From contig JAHEWK010000006.1 in the NCBI GenBank assembly GCA_020740775.1, positions 1,364,001 through 1,428,000 of the forward strand: a DNA stretch of 64,000 bases, in the 5' to 3' direction. Under the pieces are notes generated by a model. The model was given only the letters and a program-made list of their open reading frames with translations, did not search any database and had not been told where the DNA came from. Source of the DNA: Ilyonectria destructans. Taxonomy: Eukaryota; Ascomycota; Sordariomycetes; Hypocreales; Nectriaceae. Positions 47,575 through 59,192 of the stretch are shown here, piece by piece; position 1 is the stretch's first letter, and every line of letters begins with the position of its first letter. The position numbers and the translations under genes are program-made.

Positions 47575-48513
47575 ATGCCTGTAACTAATCGAGGCGGCGT
47601 GGTGCAACTTACACCCGTCACCACCTCAACGACAGCAACTCGCGACTACTTCAAGTCTCTTCCACCCGCGCTGGCGTCGGTCCAGACAGGCCTGGCCATC
47701 TTTGCGCTTTTCATCATCGCCCGATTCTGCGTAGCTCGCCTGCACCTATGGTTGCGACAGTTTCGCGGCGCTGACAGGCCGATTCCCACCAGGACCAGCA
47801 TCCTGCCCCAACATCATTATCAACCACAGATCCCGCGACCTGTCTGGGCGATGGACGAGAAGGATCGCATGCCCCCCATGACCACGGAGGGTGACGCCAA
47901 CCTTGAGGGCTTTAGGGACGAGAAGGCGGCGGCCAAGAAGCTTGTCATCGACCCGAATTGGACCAACTCAGCCTTCGGTGGTGGCGATTCAATGCCCAGG
48001 CCACTCATGGCGCGTCCTCCTCCTGCACCGCCTCTGACGCCGCCCGAGCTGAGCACCGCCGTCTTCACTTTTGAGGATCGGCCGCGACCTGGTGACGACA
48101 GCTTCATGCGCCAACCCAACCCTGACTACATGTCGTCGACTACTAGTTCTGTTTTGCCCTCGAGCGCCTCATCGCCCTCCATCCCCCGCCGCCGCTCTTA
48201 CCACAAGACGTTGCCCATCGGTGTCCCCGTCCCTCAGACCTCGCCCGGCGCATCGGATCCTGCCGATCTTACTTTTTCACCTAGCTCCTACCCACCCACA
48301 AGCCCGTTGCTGCCTCCAGCCCCACCGACGGCGGGGCCCAAGGAGATCGACGTCAAGGGAGAAATCATTGGGGTTCTCAACGGCGGAGGTGCTGGGTGGA
48401 CGAGACACACTCGCGTCTACGGTGGCGGCGTGTGTCTGGCATGTGAGGCCTCTGGCGGCAACCATGGTGGCGGTTTCTACGGAGCAACGGTACGGCCCGA
48501 GGAGATGCGATGA
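47575..48513 (+). CDS. Single-pass membrane protein, Ser/Pro-rich, unknown function
   Basis: An uninterrupted frame of 312 residues. The N-terminal ~35 residues are Thr-rich (MPVTNRGGVVQLTPVTTSTT). One hydrophobic segment follows at ~38-58 (VQTGLAIFALFIIARFCV). A basic stretch with Arg pairs comes next, then a long Pro/Ser-rich middle (PPPAPPLTPPELS, SSTTSSVLPSSASSPS), consistent with disorder. The C-terminal ~45 residues look ordered and include TRHTRVYGGGVCLACEASGG and end GATVRPEEMR. I believe this C-terminus is conserved in related ascomycetes but cannot name a family. The topology, likely N-out with a large cytosolic part, is inference from the positive residues after the TM. Third positions are rich in C, unlike the flanks, which supports coding. 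Confidence 0.8.
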   Translation: MPVTNRGGVVQLTPVTTSTTATRDYFKSLPPALASVQTGLAIFALFIIARFCVARLHLWLRQFRGADRPIPTRTSILPQHHYQPQIPRPVWAMDEKDRMPPMTTEGDANLEGFRDEKAAAKKLVIDPNWTNSAFGGGDSMPRPLMARPPPAPPLTPPELSTAVFTFEDRPRPGDDSFMRQPNPDYMSSTTSSVLPSSASSPSIPRRRSYHKTLPIGVPVPQTSPGASDPADLTFSPSSYPPTSPLLPPAPPTAGPKEIDVKGEIIGVLNGGGAGWTRHTRVYGGGVCLACEASGGNHGGGFYGATVRPEEMR

Positions 48514-49030
48514 AGGGGGATCTATCCACCTGCCACCTCATGGCTGGCTGGTTGATACCGATCGGAGAAAAAGTGATACAGGGCTCGGCAGTCAGGGGTT
48601 TGCATCGGGGTCCTGACAGTAGGACCGTGTACTACTTTCTGATGTAACGAGAGGGGGGAGCATTTACACGGGGAGCACACGGGGGCTTGTCTTCGTTTCT
48701 TCTTGGGTTGCGGTCATTGTTTCGAACTGGTTTTTTCCTTCCGTCTTCCTTTTTCCTTTTCTTTTAATGCCTTCAGGTACATAATACCCCTGGATATGGT
48801 TAGCTGCGAGGCTACGCGCAAGCATGGGGATCGAAGCACAGGGAGTGCAGGTGTATGTCATGTTCATATCTATAGCACATATTTGTCGAGGTTTCGACTC
48901 GACTCATGATGATACGATGATTCTTACCTAATCTTGGTTCACGCTTGCCGGGACTTTCGTCTAGTGCCGAGTAGTTGGTCTATTCCTAGTGATGTGAGAC
49001 GTTTGAGATTGAAACCAAATTCTTAGAAGC

Positions 49031-49066
49031 GCGAGATGGCTTGCGAGATGGCTTGCGAGATGGCTT
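49031..49066. repeat. 12-bp tandem repeat (GCGAGATGGCTT)
   Basis: Three perfect 12-bp units in a row. Confidence 0.9.
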
Positions 49067-52000
49067 GGGGCGAGTTGTCTGTGGTGTTTCGGAGTGATGA
49101 CCGGGGCGGCTAACTAGGATTCGTCGATATGCGGCTTGATGGGTATGCGTTTTGCTGCCGGCCAGTACTTCGGTTCTCGTCCATCTATTCCCCGAGGCTC
49201 CGGAGACTATTCCCACTTTTCCTCGGTCCTTGTTCGACCTTTCAAGGCTCGCGTCAGCCCTACTGGGGAACACACCAGACAGGCGCGCGCCCAGCCCCCT
49301 CCCTTGCAAGTGCTTATCACAAGGTCATCTCGCGGCCCTGTGACGAAGGGATGATAGCCGAAACCAAAGGGGAGACAGCCTTGGTCTCGATATATGCACG
49401 ACAGTTGGGAAATGGGATGGCGAAACACAACCTGCTTTTTACGACGACCTGCTTCTTCCAAGCTGGCATCGCCTTACGTTGAGGCACATGTGGGAGTTGG
49501 TTATGTGCAGTCGAAACCGGAAAATGTCACGCCGACTCTGACACCTCGGACACCTTGCTCGATACATGATTCGCGCGACGGCAGCCCGACTCATCAGGAG
49601 CTGATTTCAAGGTCCGTGGGGCTCTTTAAATAGAGTAGGACTTGAGAGCCCTGGGGAAACATCGGTGAGCACATGGAACAAGCTGACTGATGGCATGGGG
49701 CGGCCTGGGCAGGCTCAACAACGGCGCCTAGGGCTGCGAGGACGCAGGATTTAGAGTTATGACGTGAGACGGCGGGAGGAGGGCGGGGGTAGAGACGCAC
49801 GAGGCGCTCTGGGCGGCCGATTGGGAGGGGAATGTCGGGAAAAGGAGGGTGTCACGGGTGGTGGTGGTTGGGTGCGTTGGCAGAACGGCTGATGGGGGAA
49901 GGGGAACGGTCGTCATGGGGCGGTTCGTGGGGAGGGGGGAGAACTGGAGAGCTATGGGCTGAGATGGCTGAGAGGACTGGAAGAAGCTGGCGAGAGAGAG
50001 CTGGGCTAGGCTTGAGTTGGTGGTGAATCGCGCTGGACAACATTCGGCATGCAGCTATAACGGGCCGAGGCTTGGGTGTTGGCTCGCATGATACCCTGCT
50101 CCCAACTTGAGCACAACGTCCTAGACCCGAGCAGGATATCCCACATGGTGGTCTGACCGCGGCAGACTGCCAGTTGGCACTCCCAACAAGTGAGGTGGTG
50201 GCACTGAGCAGCGGGCCGCCGCCATGTCGACCGTCATGCGAAGAAGCTGAGGGGCCCGCGAGAGAAGAAGAAGAGGGGGAGGGGAGGGGGGAAGGGCACT
50301 TTTGGGATAGACGGAAAATCAAGGCCAGCAGGGAAGATGGGGACTTTTGTCAACGTGCTCATGCGCGAGTCTGCAGTTCCTCGTGCAGCAGCTTTGCTCG
50401 GTCAGGACTGGCACTGGCGGGCGTTCTAGGAGTTGGCGATGATGAGTTCGGCCGGGGTCGGGCTGGAGTTCGAACAGACGCTTTGATGAAGGGATACATA
50501 CATGGAGTAGATGCTGAGGGTGCGGGAGTGAGAGAGGCGATGTGGAGATGAGCATGGCCTGTTATACTAAGACCGAAGGACCGATGCTTCCTTATACCAG
50601 ATGGATATGCCGTCATAAGGCGGGCTTTCGGCCAGATCCTACCGTGCCTGACCCTGCTGCTGACGCAGGGTGAGAGCACTCTGTGACGACGCTGCTTCAC
50701 GTTGGGGACGGTGGCGCCCTGTCTACCCAGGTTGGTGGCGTATCCCTTGTCTGACAGACTAACTAGACTTGTCCTACGGAGTGAGTGGCTTGGGGGATAG
50801 ACTAAGGAGCCTATCGTGCAGATTGCGTCTGGGCCGAGTGACTTGCAGGATGGGTCATATATCTTGTCCAATGGTTTATAACCTTCTCCGATGCTAGTTG
50901 ATCACTTATGCAACAGAGTGACAGGCTTACGACACAGGTGTGCTGACTGTACAATTGGGAACGGCTTCTAGTTGTCGGTTATGGCTGAATAGCGCAGAAG
51001 ATAGGACTCTGGTGTAAATATCCCATGGACAAATGGTTGGTTTAGTCGAGCGCGAAACCAGTGGTTGCGGAGTTGACAAAGGTTCGTGCGTGGTGATTTA
51101 AGAGACATTACAGGAACGTATCGGCTTGAGTTGGGATATTGGGTAGCATTGGGTTATGCAACTACTTTACTATTGCGGGATATGACACCAAGCAGTCAGG
51201 TTGATAATTGCTTGCCAAAAGTATATAAAATGATCAAACTCCCTATTCTATTATCACAAAAACTCTCTAGCTAGACAGAAAAGTCATTTAGTAACTTAGC
51301 TGACTATCAGATGTGAACGTAGTCAACACAAGATCTTGATGTCTTGTTCAGGGACGATGGTGCCTAACTCTAGGGTAGGTCCCGGAGTTTCGAGTCTTGG
51401 GCATCCTCAGCACAAACGTAAGAAATACAGAACACCATTGTCACAGAGTGTTTGTATGAGATAAATTCACTCTGGAAAACTTTGGCGTTTCTTTCCAGGT
51501 GGGATCGAAGCCGCGGTGCCCCGTACTGCAGAATGAATGTTGAAGACGGAGACACTCAGTAATTAGCCAGTAGCCAGACACCCCGACTAGGTCAGCTATT
51601 CTGTTGCGCGTAGTGCTGTAATTATGATGAGAGAATTTATGAAATCGAAAAGCTCTTGTAGAGTTACGGGGAGTGCAGAGATTTACTGGCAGTCCGTAGT
51701 GTTATGAAAGACATCGCGGCTGGCGAGTTGCTGTTCGGGATACACCCATCCTACATCGCCAGTCTGGGCTCTGCAGGTCTTTCACAGTACCATCATACCA
51801 ATGCGAATCATTCTGACTAACAGAAGGTTGGGGCGATGGTCAAATGTACACCAACCCCATTGACTGGTATTGCTGAATGTTGTGGTACTGGGTATGGCAC
51901 CTCGTTGCGCCCCTCCGCTATTTGGGATATACTGCGCTGTTTGGATTTGGCCCAGTATACTGACTGAGTACATTAAGGGAGTTATAATGCATAAACACTG

Positions 52001-55000
52001 GTGATAATTCAGTCCTCCAAGAGTATATCTGACTCACAAATGATACCAGCTCGAATCGAGAAATCTTGGTTGTGGCTCAATGACTCCATGTGCTAAATGT
52101 GGATACTTGACAGACTTTGTGGCTAATGGATAAAGAGTTTACCTAGAAACGCCTCTAGAACAAGTCCCAATTGCCTCCATCTCCTCGGGCGTGTTTTAGT
52201 TGGAGGGGCGTAGACGTCTCGAAACTCTATCCTGGGCGAACCTCGGTGCCACGCCAGGAATGCACGTCACATTTACGGTTTCCACCTTGATTTCTAAATT
52301 TACCTAGTTTTTCTCGTTTTCCCTATGGAGTTACGGTTGGCTAAACATCCCATTGTTTTTCGGTATTTCAATCTCCATGTCTGGGCATCGGGGGACAACA
52401 GGGCAGTGGGGATATATCCCACATGAACAAACGCCATGGCAGACGCCATCATGTAGCTAAGAACTTGACGTCGCAAGGATGGACCATCTTAGCAAGAAAA
52501 TACACTACGAGCAATCCATCTAGACGTTCTAGGAAGGTACATCGTGCCAAAATGTCTGGACTATGCTGGCGTGGACGGTGTTGGCGGAGACAGAATGCAA
52601 GAGCAGGCACGCAAGAATTTCATCGAGGCTCAGAGTAAGGCAATGTACATTATGACTCGAAACATTCCAGCGCAAACCCGAGAATCTGGTCCAGATCGGA
52701 TCCAGAACCGGTTCATGGCCGCGGCCAGGCCCATTGATTACAGTTCGTAAGCATATCGCACATGGACGATCCCCCGCAACAAGAACTTACAGTCCGCGGA
52801 AAGTATTGCATTGCCCCACCCGAGGAAGCAGACAATGGGAAACCTCATACGGCAACCTCAAACACCGATCATCAGTCTACTGCCTTGCCATTTTGGCGTG
52901 GAGCATGACAGAGTTTCACGTGGTGCGACGAAGGCCGTCTCAGTGCGGGCAATGCGACATGATGCCGCGGCTTCAGTTGGCACGTGAGCGCCCTGGGGCT
53001 GAGGCAATGGCAATTGGCAAGACGTGGCTTTTGGGACCAATTTAAGATGAGTTTGAGTCCATGTGAGAACAGTGTCACTCATTGATGGACATCAATGTGG
53101 CATGAAGTGAGCCCTAACGATATAGGGTAAGACGTCATCCCTGTTGCTTCACGATCACGACAAAGCATGAAGATGTTGAGACACTTGAGACGAAGCACAG
53201 ACGCGCAAGCTAGGCGGGGTTTGCCGAGCAGGACGGGATTCCCTGGGTGTGGACGAACGACAATCCCTGTCCGTCCGTCCGGGAATTGGGCTTGAATCTG
53301 TCTACGAGTATGGACCCTATTAATGGGGAACGTACGTAGGCGTTGACGAAGTTGAGAAACGCTCATTGATTACAACGCGCAACAGCGGAGGACGGGGGAA
53401 GATGCCGAGACGACGACACATCCCAGGCTTAGACTCGGCGCTTGTCTCTGGTAGCATCACGGCGCAGCACATGGCGTAGCCCTCGATGCCCCGTCTCGCT
53501 TCAGCGTCGAAGCCATGTCGAGAAAGGAAATGGGCCTAAGACGCAACAACGTCCCGGTCCTTTGTTCGTCGATGCTGCATGCATGGAGCCGCGTCGTCAC
53601 CCGACCCTGGGGATCCCCGCGGCATGGCGATTGGGCCACCGCCAGTGGAGGCGTTGCGGTGCATAGTAAGCGCCCGTGAAGGTTGGGACGAGCGTCAGTT
53701 TCCAATCCACATGTCGGGTTTTCTGCGCAGTTTCGCGCCCGTTGATGGTGGCATGAGGAGTGTGTCCGCTTAGGCGCTCACGCGCTGCAATGCAGAGTAC
53801 TGATAGGGCAGGAGAGCGTCCGGGGAGCATGTCCTGCACGAAGGACTGGTCCGTCGTATGGCATTGTTGCTTGCGCCGTGAGGACGCGCGGGAAAGGGCG
53901 GCTGGGCGTTGGATCAAGCCCGACTGTTTTTAGACGCGTTGGTGCGAAATAATCTGCTGTGCTGTAACTATGCAGGGAGACGTGCAACGGTGAGTGGTGG
54001 TGAGTTTGGGGTTGTGGATGGGTAGTGTAACATTGTTGAAGCGACTACCGAGTACGGATGCGGATGCGGTGATGACGAGCAGGTCGCGGTACCGATGCTG
54101 TGGAGGCACCTGCACTTCGATAGTGCCGGGGAAATGAAGGAGAGCCGAGTTGCGTACGAAGCATGTACGTCTCTCGATGGAGTTGATTGATTATACGGGT
54201 CGCCTCAACTTGGCACCACAAAGTCAAAGTCCAAACAAGGTCTTGCGAAGGAATTCACCATCAATCGAACCAGCAATGCAGGTCACCGATAGACAGCTCG
54301 CGAGGTCCGTCCGGCCTGTCACATTTCCCATTTCCTCTGCCCGATGGCGTCCCCAGGGGACACGAGACATGGGCAGCGTTTCGAGACCACCCCCGTGAAG
54401 CGTGAAGAGAGTGGATAACTCAGGGGGTGTCCGCTTGGGAGCCCTGGCGTGGCTGAGTGTCCTGTGCTCGCCCGGGGCTCTGCTTTTGAGCAAGGTGACG
54501 AACAAAGACGATTACGATCTACGCCGAGGCGACATTTCTCGCCGTGTCCTATTTTGCAAATTGTGTGCGGTAAGGGTAAAGGGAACTACACGTAGTAGGC
54601 CCCCTTGCGTCGTCCATATGATTAAGTTGATCTGTGAGGTGTCATGTTCGCCCGGGCAGAGCTCATGCGTGCCCGTGTTTCGTTTCATCTTGTTCTGTGG
54701 ACGACTAGGACGGGGACCCCGATCCATCCATCCCATCCCGACCCAACCCGTGGCACACCCTCGGGAACTCCCTGAGGTGAAGCATCAGCATACAGAGACA
54801 GACTTAGAGGACGCTGAGGTGAGGCGAGGGGACAGGCCTAAGCGGCGACGGCGGGTGAACGAGGTCCCTCCTGCGGCACGTGTAGAGGGTAACTAGCAAG
54901 GGGCCGCTGAGTCAAAGGACAAGGGACAAGGAGCACGCCGTCATGAAACATCTAGGACGTGGGGAAAATACGAAAGAAGGGGCCTTTCCCGGGGCGCCCA

Positions 55001-56659
55001 TGAGGTTTCGCTTGGCTGGATAATTAGCCCTGGATAGCGAAGCCTGGATTCGTCGCCTTGGCTGTTGTGTCGCGCGGTCTTCCCAAGTTTACCTGCGAGT
55101 CTCGCCTGGTTTTGGCCTGGGCCATGGTCTGGCTCTGGTCTCTTGGTCTCTGGTCGCCCATCGTGTGTTCGATGCAGCCGAACAGGCCGGCCGGCCGGCC
55201 CAGCAGGTTAGGTTAGGGTCGCCGCGGGAATGTGGAATACGGGAACGGGAGCCACCCAAGAAGAGGTGAACCGGCAGAGCTGGAACGGGATGGTCTGTTC
55301 CCCGAGATCAAGCTGTCTTTCATCTCTCGTGCCAAAGCTTGGGAATTGATGTGGCGGTGGTGGTGTGGTGGTGCGTTGCGGTGTGGCCACCTTCAGTGAT
55401 GACCCAGATTATACCTATAATGTAAATTTAGCTATCGATGAGTCGTGCCGAACCTCTCTCTGGCGAGAAGCTACCGCCCTGATGCAAGGACATCGGAAAT
55501 GCCATCGTGAGCGGGAGAGGCGAGGTTATTCTTAGCTAGAGGCGAAGAATAAGGATAAGGACGATGCCGATCCATGGCGCTGAGGGCCAACAATGTCCAT
55601 TGAAACAGCGACCCCTTCTTGAATGTTATTCGCCCTGGGAGCGCTCGAGGTGCAGGTCGCTAGGACATGTCGCAAAAGCAAACATTGCAGCACCACAACA
55701 AGCGCCACCACCACGCGCCACGCCCACGCACCCACAACACAACTGAGCCTGGCCGAGATAGGGAAGATGGGGGCCTTGTGCCCGTGGCCTCGGCATTGGA
55801 GGACTCGTCGAGGGTTTCCGTTGTTGGTGCGTGCCTCTGCATCTCACGGTTTCTTGCTCGGCCCGTGCCTCGATGTCGTCTATCATGAACAGGCATTGTC
55901 CTCCTCGATTGCCATTTCCGGCCTGCTGGAACACTTTGAGCTGCATCGTCCAGCCTAAACCACGCCCAGGTAGTTAGAGCGTGCTGTATCCATCATCGTC
56001 ACGACTCTGCTCGGGGTTCCTGTCAGAGCCAGGGACTGTCCCGAGACGGAATGCGTAGGCCGATCGCGCCGTTACAGAGGGCTGCATGGATGCAAATAGC
56101 CCATCGACATGGATGCTCACCATCCCCTGAGAGGCTGCCGCTGATTGGCTGCAGCCGCCACTAGAGCTGGGGGAACTATGAGGAGGGGGGACGCCCCTGA
56201 GCCCTGCCTACGATAGTCCGTTCTAGCAGGCATTGGAGCCCTGTGACCCACGGCCGTCAGCGCCCGCTGCTGTGTTTCTGCGCTGATTGGGACCTGGAAC
56301 TGGACAGGGGAGGCATGACTCCGATGACTCCTCGTTAGAGAGAGTCCCAGGAGAATTCCCTACTGCGTCGGAGAGAGACATGGGCAGCGTTGTAACGCAT
56401 GAGGGAGCGGGCAGATCCATGTCATGATCCCCAATGACAACTGGCATTGGGCCCAATCCATCGCTCTCCACTGGGTCATGGCATCGCCCAGTGTATCCAG
56501 TGCGTCCACGGAGGGGATGGGAGGGGATGCCATGGGGACCGCTTGCGACGTGCCTGAGACGCTGAGTGGTCGTCACGCGCTACTTGGCCACTGGCGTAGG
56601 GGACTACTGCGCGGTCAGGTAGCGTCTACCTGCTCGCTGGGAGGACGTGATTGGTCTCC

Positions 56660-56671
56660 GGGGGGGGGGGG
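56660..56671. repeat. 12-base G run
   Basis: Homopolymer of about 12 G. Length in such runs is error-prone in assemblies. Confidence 0.85.
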
Positions 56672-56872
56672 AAGTCGAACGCGGTCGGGTCAGTCGTGCT
56701 TGGTGTCCATACCATGTACGAAGTGCTGCAGCGTCTGCGCTGTTCGTTGTGGATGTTGTGCGTGCGAGCGAGAACCACACATGCTTTTACTGATTGGATT
56801 AGATCAGGGACTAGATCACCACGATTTGCCGCGGTTGTAACTGTAAGTTGGGGTTGTGCGTTGTCGTTCTCT

Positions 56873-56892
56873 TGTGTGTGTGTGTGTGTGTG
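56873..56892. repeat. TG dinucleotide microsatellite
   Basis: About ten TG units in a row. Confidence 0.9.
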
Positions 56893-57541
56893 AGCGAAAA
56901 TAGTGGCCAACGTCGTAGTGATGAGCGCCTGTGATGAGCGTGAGCGGATGGATTGGACGGATTGGATGGGAAGTGACGGATGCCCCAAGCGTGCGCGCGT
57001 GTGTGCGAGTCCACTCGAGCCCCGTAGAAGCCGCACTGGGGAACGCGCACTGTGCTTAAGCGTCCTACCGTACCTGCCTATCCAGGCACACTGGGATTTT
57101 ACCAGTTTAGTGGAGTGGCTTGCCCCCGAGCGGCCGAGCCGCCCCCAAACCGCCCGGGTATTCGGATTTATTAGAGGGCAGTTTTGGCCACCACAGCCGG
57201 CGAGTGCGATCCCAGACTTAACCGCGACCGTCGGCTTCATTCCAAGCACGGGATTACTTCCAAGGGGATTCCGGCCCTAAGGGATGGGAGCGGCTTGAGA
57301 GGCGGACGGGCTGGTTACGGACCTAAAATTAAAAAAATTGGCTTTCACTCTTCACATACCGGGCATCGCGAGCATTGTATCAGCGTCCAAGCGGCATGTT
57401 CGGAATTCGCGACGTAGCCCGCTGTAAAGTCAGGTACTGCCAAGTGCTGATGGCGACCGCGACCGCGACCCCTGTTCTTGCCGGGGGCCGCGGGGACAGT
57501 GAATGATGCACTGTGGCGATGCGCGACTGAGTTGCGCGTGA

Positions 57542-59192
57542 ATGTGGTGCCCCGCCAGTGGTGTGCTGCGCTGGCCACCGTACTGTACCAACTATCGACT
57601 GTACTGTAGCCACCTGGCTGGCTTCCCTGCCTACCTTGCTACCTACCTGGCCACCTGGCTGGGCCACCCGCCCCCAGGTGCAACTGGTGGGAAGGAGTCG
57701 CCAGCGCCCCCTCCCCTTCCACCTCGCTTCCCACCCCCCCCCAACTCCAAACCAATCCACCCGTTCGTTCGCTCTTTCGCTCTGTGGCTCGTTCGTGCGT
57801 GCTTTCCCCAGCCCAGCATACCCGCCAAACCCTCTTTTTCCTTCCCTTCCGCCCACTCCCTCCCACTTTCCCACGCCCACTCACACCTCTTGCTCTCTCT
57901 CGTCCGTCCTCCTCTTCCTCCTCCTCCGCTCTCTCTCTTCTCTCGACTTTCTTCCGCTCCTCTCCACCACTTCCTTTTCCCCCCTCCCCTTCTACCTCTG
58001 CTGCTCACGCCCTTCCTTCTTTTTTTCCTCTCTCTATCTCTCTCTTTCCGTCCGTCGCCTCGTTTGCCACGTTCGACCCCCGCGTTCGCGTTTGCGAGTC
58101 TTCGTCATTGGCCTCCCCGTGCACAATCCAACTCCCGCCCGCTCGCCCGCCTCTGCTCGTCCGCTCGCACCGTATCGCATCTCCCTCGGGATTCAGGAAC
58201 AAAGATTGCAGGATACGGAACAAAAAGATCAAGATATCCAGCCCGAGGTTCTGGAAAGGCGCATCTGCTGGTGATACCCGCCATTTTAATCTCTGTACTT
58301 TATTCTTCGTCGATTCTTTTGCTTTTTTGGCGCGCGCCCACCACCCGCCGTACACCACTTCCTAATTTCCGTCCGACCATCAAAAACCCGACTACGATTC
58401 TCGGACAAAAACCCACCTTGGAGAAAACAAAAAACATCAACAAAAAAGGAAGAACAAACACTCGGAGGAACAAAGAAGGCTTCCGAATTCATATCTGGAA
58501 CGACATTGTTTCGACATTTTTCTTGTCTTGGACAGACAAACCCAGCTGGTGCTCGCGTGTTTAGTCGTGTGTCCATCACCCGACTTGTCCGCTTGGAGCG
58601 TGAATCTCTCTCGGTCGCTTCATCCGATCATCACCCACCAACCTCTTTCGCCATCGCCATCGCCCGCGTCGCGTACAGTCCTCACCCGACTTCGGCCTGT
58701 CGCACACCTCAACGACTTCCCAAGAAGATTTTAGTAGCTGCATCCTCTGGGACCCTACTTCCTCTTTTCAACGCCCGTCGTCTCCTGCCATCGACAAGGT
58801 CTCCCGTGGCCCTTTCATTCATCGGCTCGCCTTCTCGTCTTTCTTGCATCCACTACACTTCATTTTAATTTTCACCGCGAGCGGAAATTCTCGTGAACCC
58901 ACTCCTTGCGTCTACCGTTCTCCGAAATAGTACGCTTTCTTGGATCTGCGTTTTTTGCCCTCTCCGCCACGCGACACCTCCGCCCTCGACTCGTGCTTCT
59001 GCATCACCATTTTCAGACGCCAACCTTCGTCGATTCGACCGAGATACCCACAGCGCATAATTTTCCCAGCCCAATTCAACGGATACCACCAACCTTTCTA
59101 ATTCCGACCCGAATAGTCTCTTCCCACGAGAGATCTTCGACCCACGTTCATTCCTACTCTCAACAACGTCTCGCGATAACTACTTTTGAGCC
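57542..59192 (+). promoter_or_regulatory. Long C/T-rich 5' leader of the Gln-rich protein gene
   Basis: From about 57700 to 58070 and again from 58570 to 59190 the plus strand is dominated by C and T, the pattern of fungal promoters and 5' UTRs. An open plus-strand frame runs 57542-58564 (340 codons), but its composition is that of a pyrimidine tract: the translation is mostly Pro, Ser, Leu and Phe with no domain. It is better read as untranslated leader or promoter than as a gene. Several ATGs before 59193 could form upstream ORFs. Confidence 0.5.

Larger units (their letters stand above)
48514..57541. other. 9-kb gene desert
   Basis: The largest gap in the window. Frames of 60-207 codons occur, for example 49852-50322 (-), 50359-50871 (-), 54402-54896 (+) and 56626-57249 (-). 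They are mostly mirrored on the other strand, lack recognised motifs, and look like chance. From about 50900 to 52400 the DNA is AT-richer. Tandem repeats are listed separately. I see no relic of a transposase or reverse transcriptase. Confidence 0.55.

Noticed and set aside
56626..57249. 207-codon minus frame
   Set aside because: Crosses a 12-G run and a TG microsatellite (His-Thr repeat in translation), so it is unlikely to be coding.
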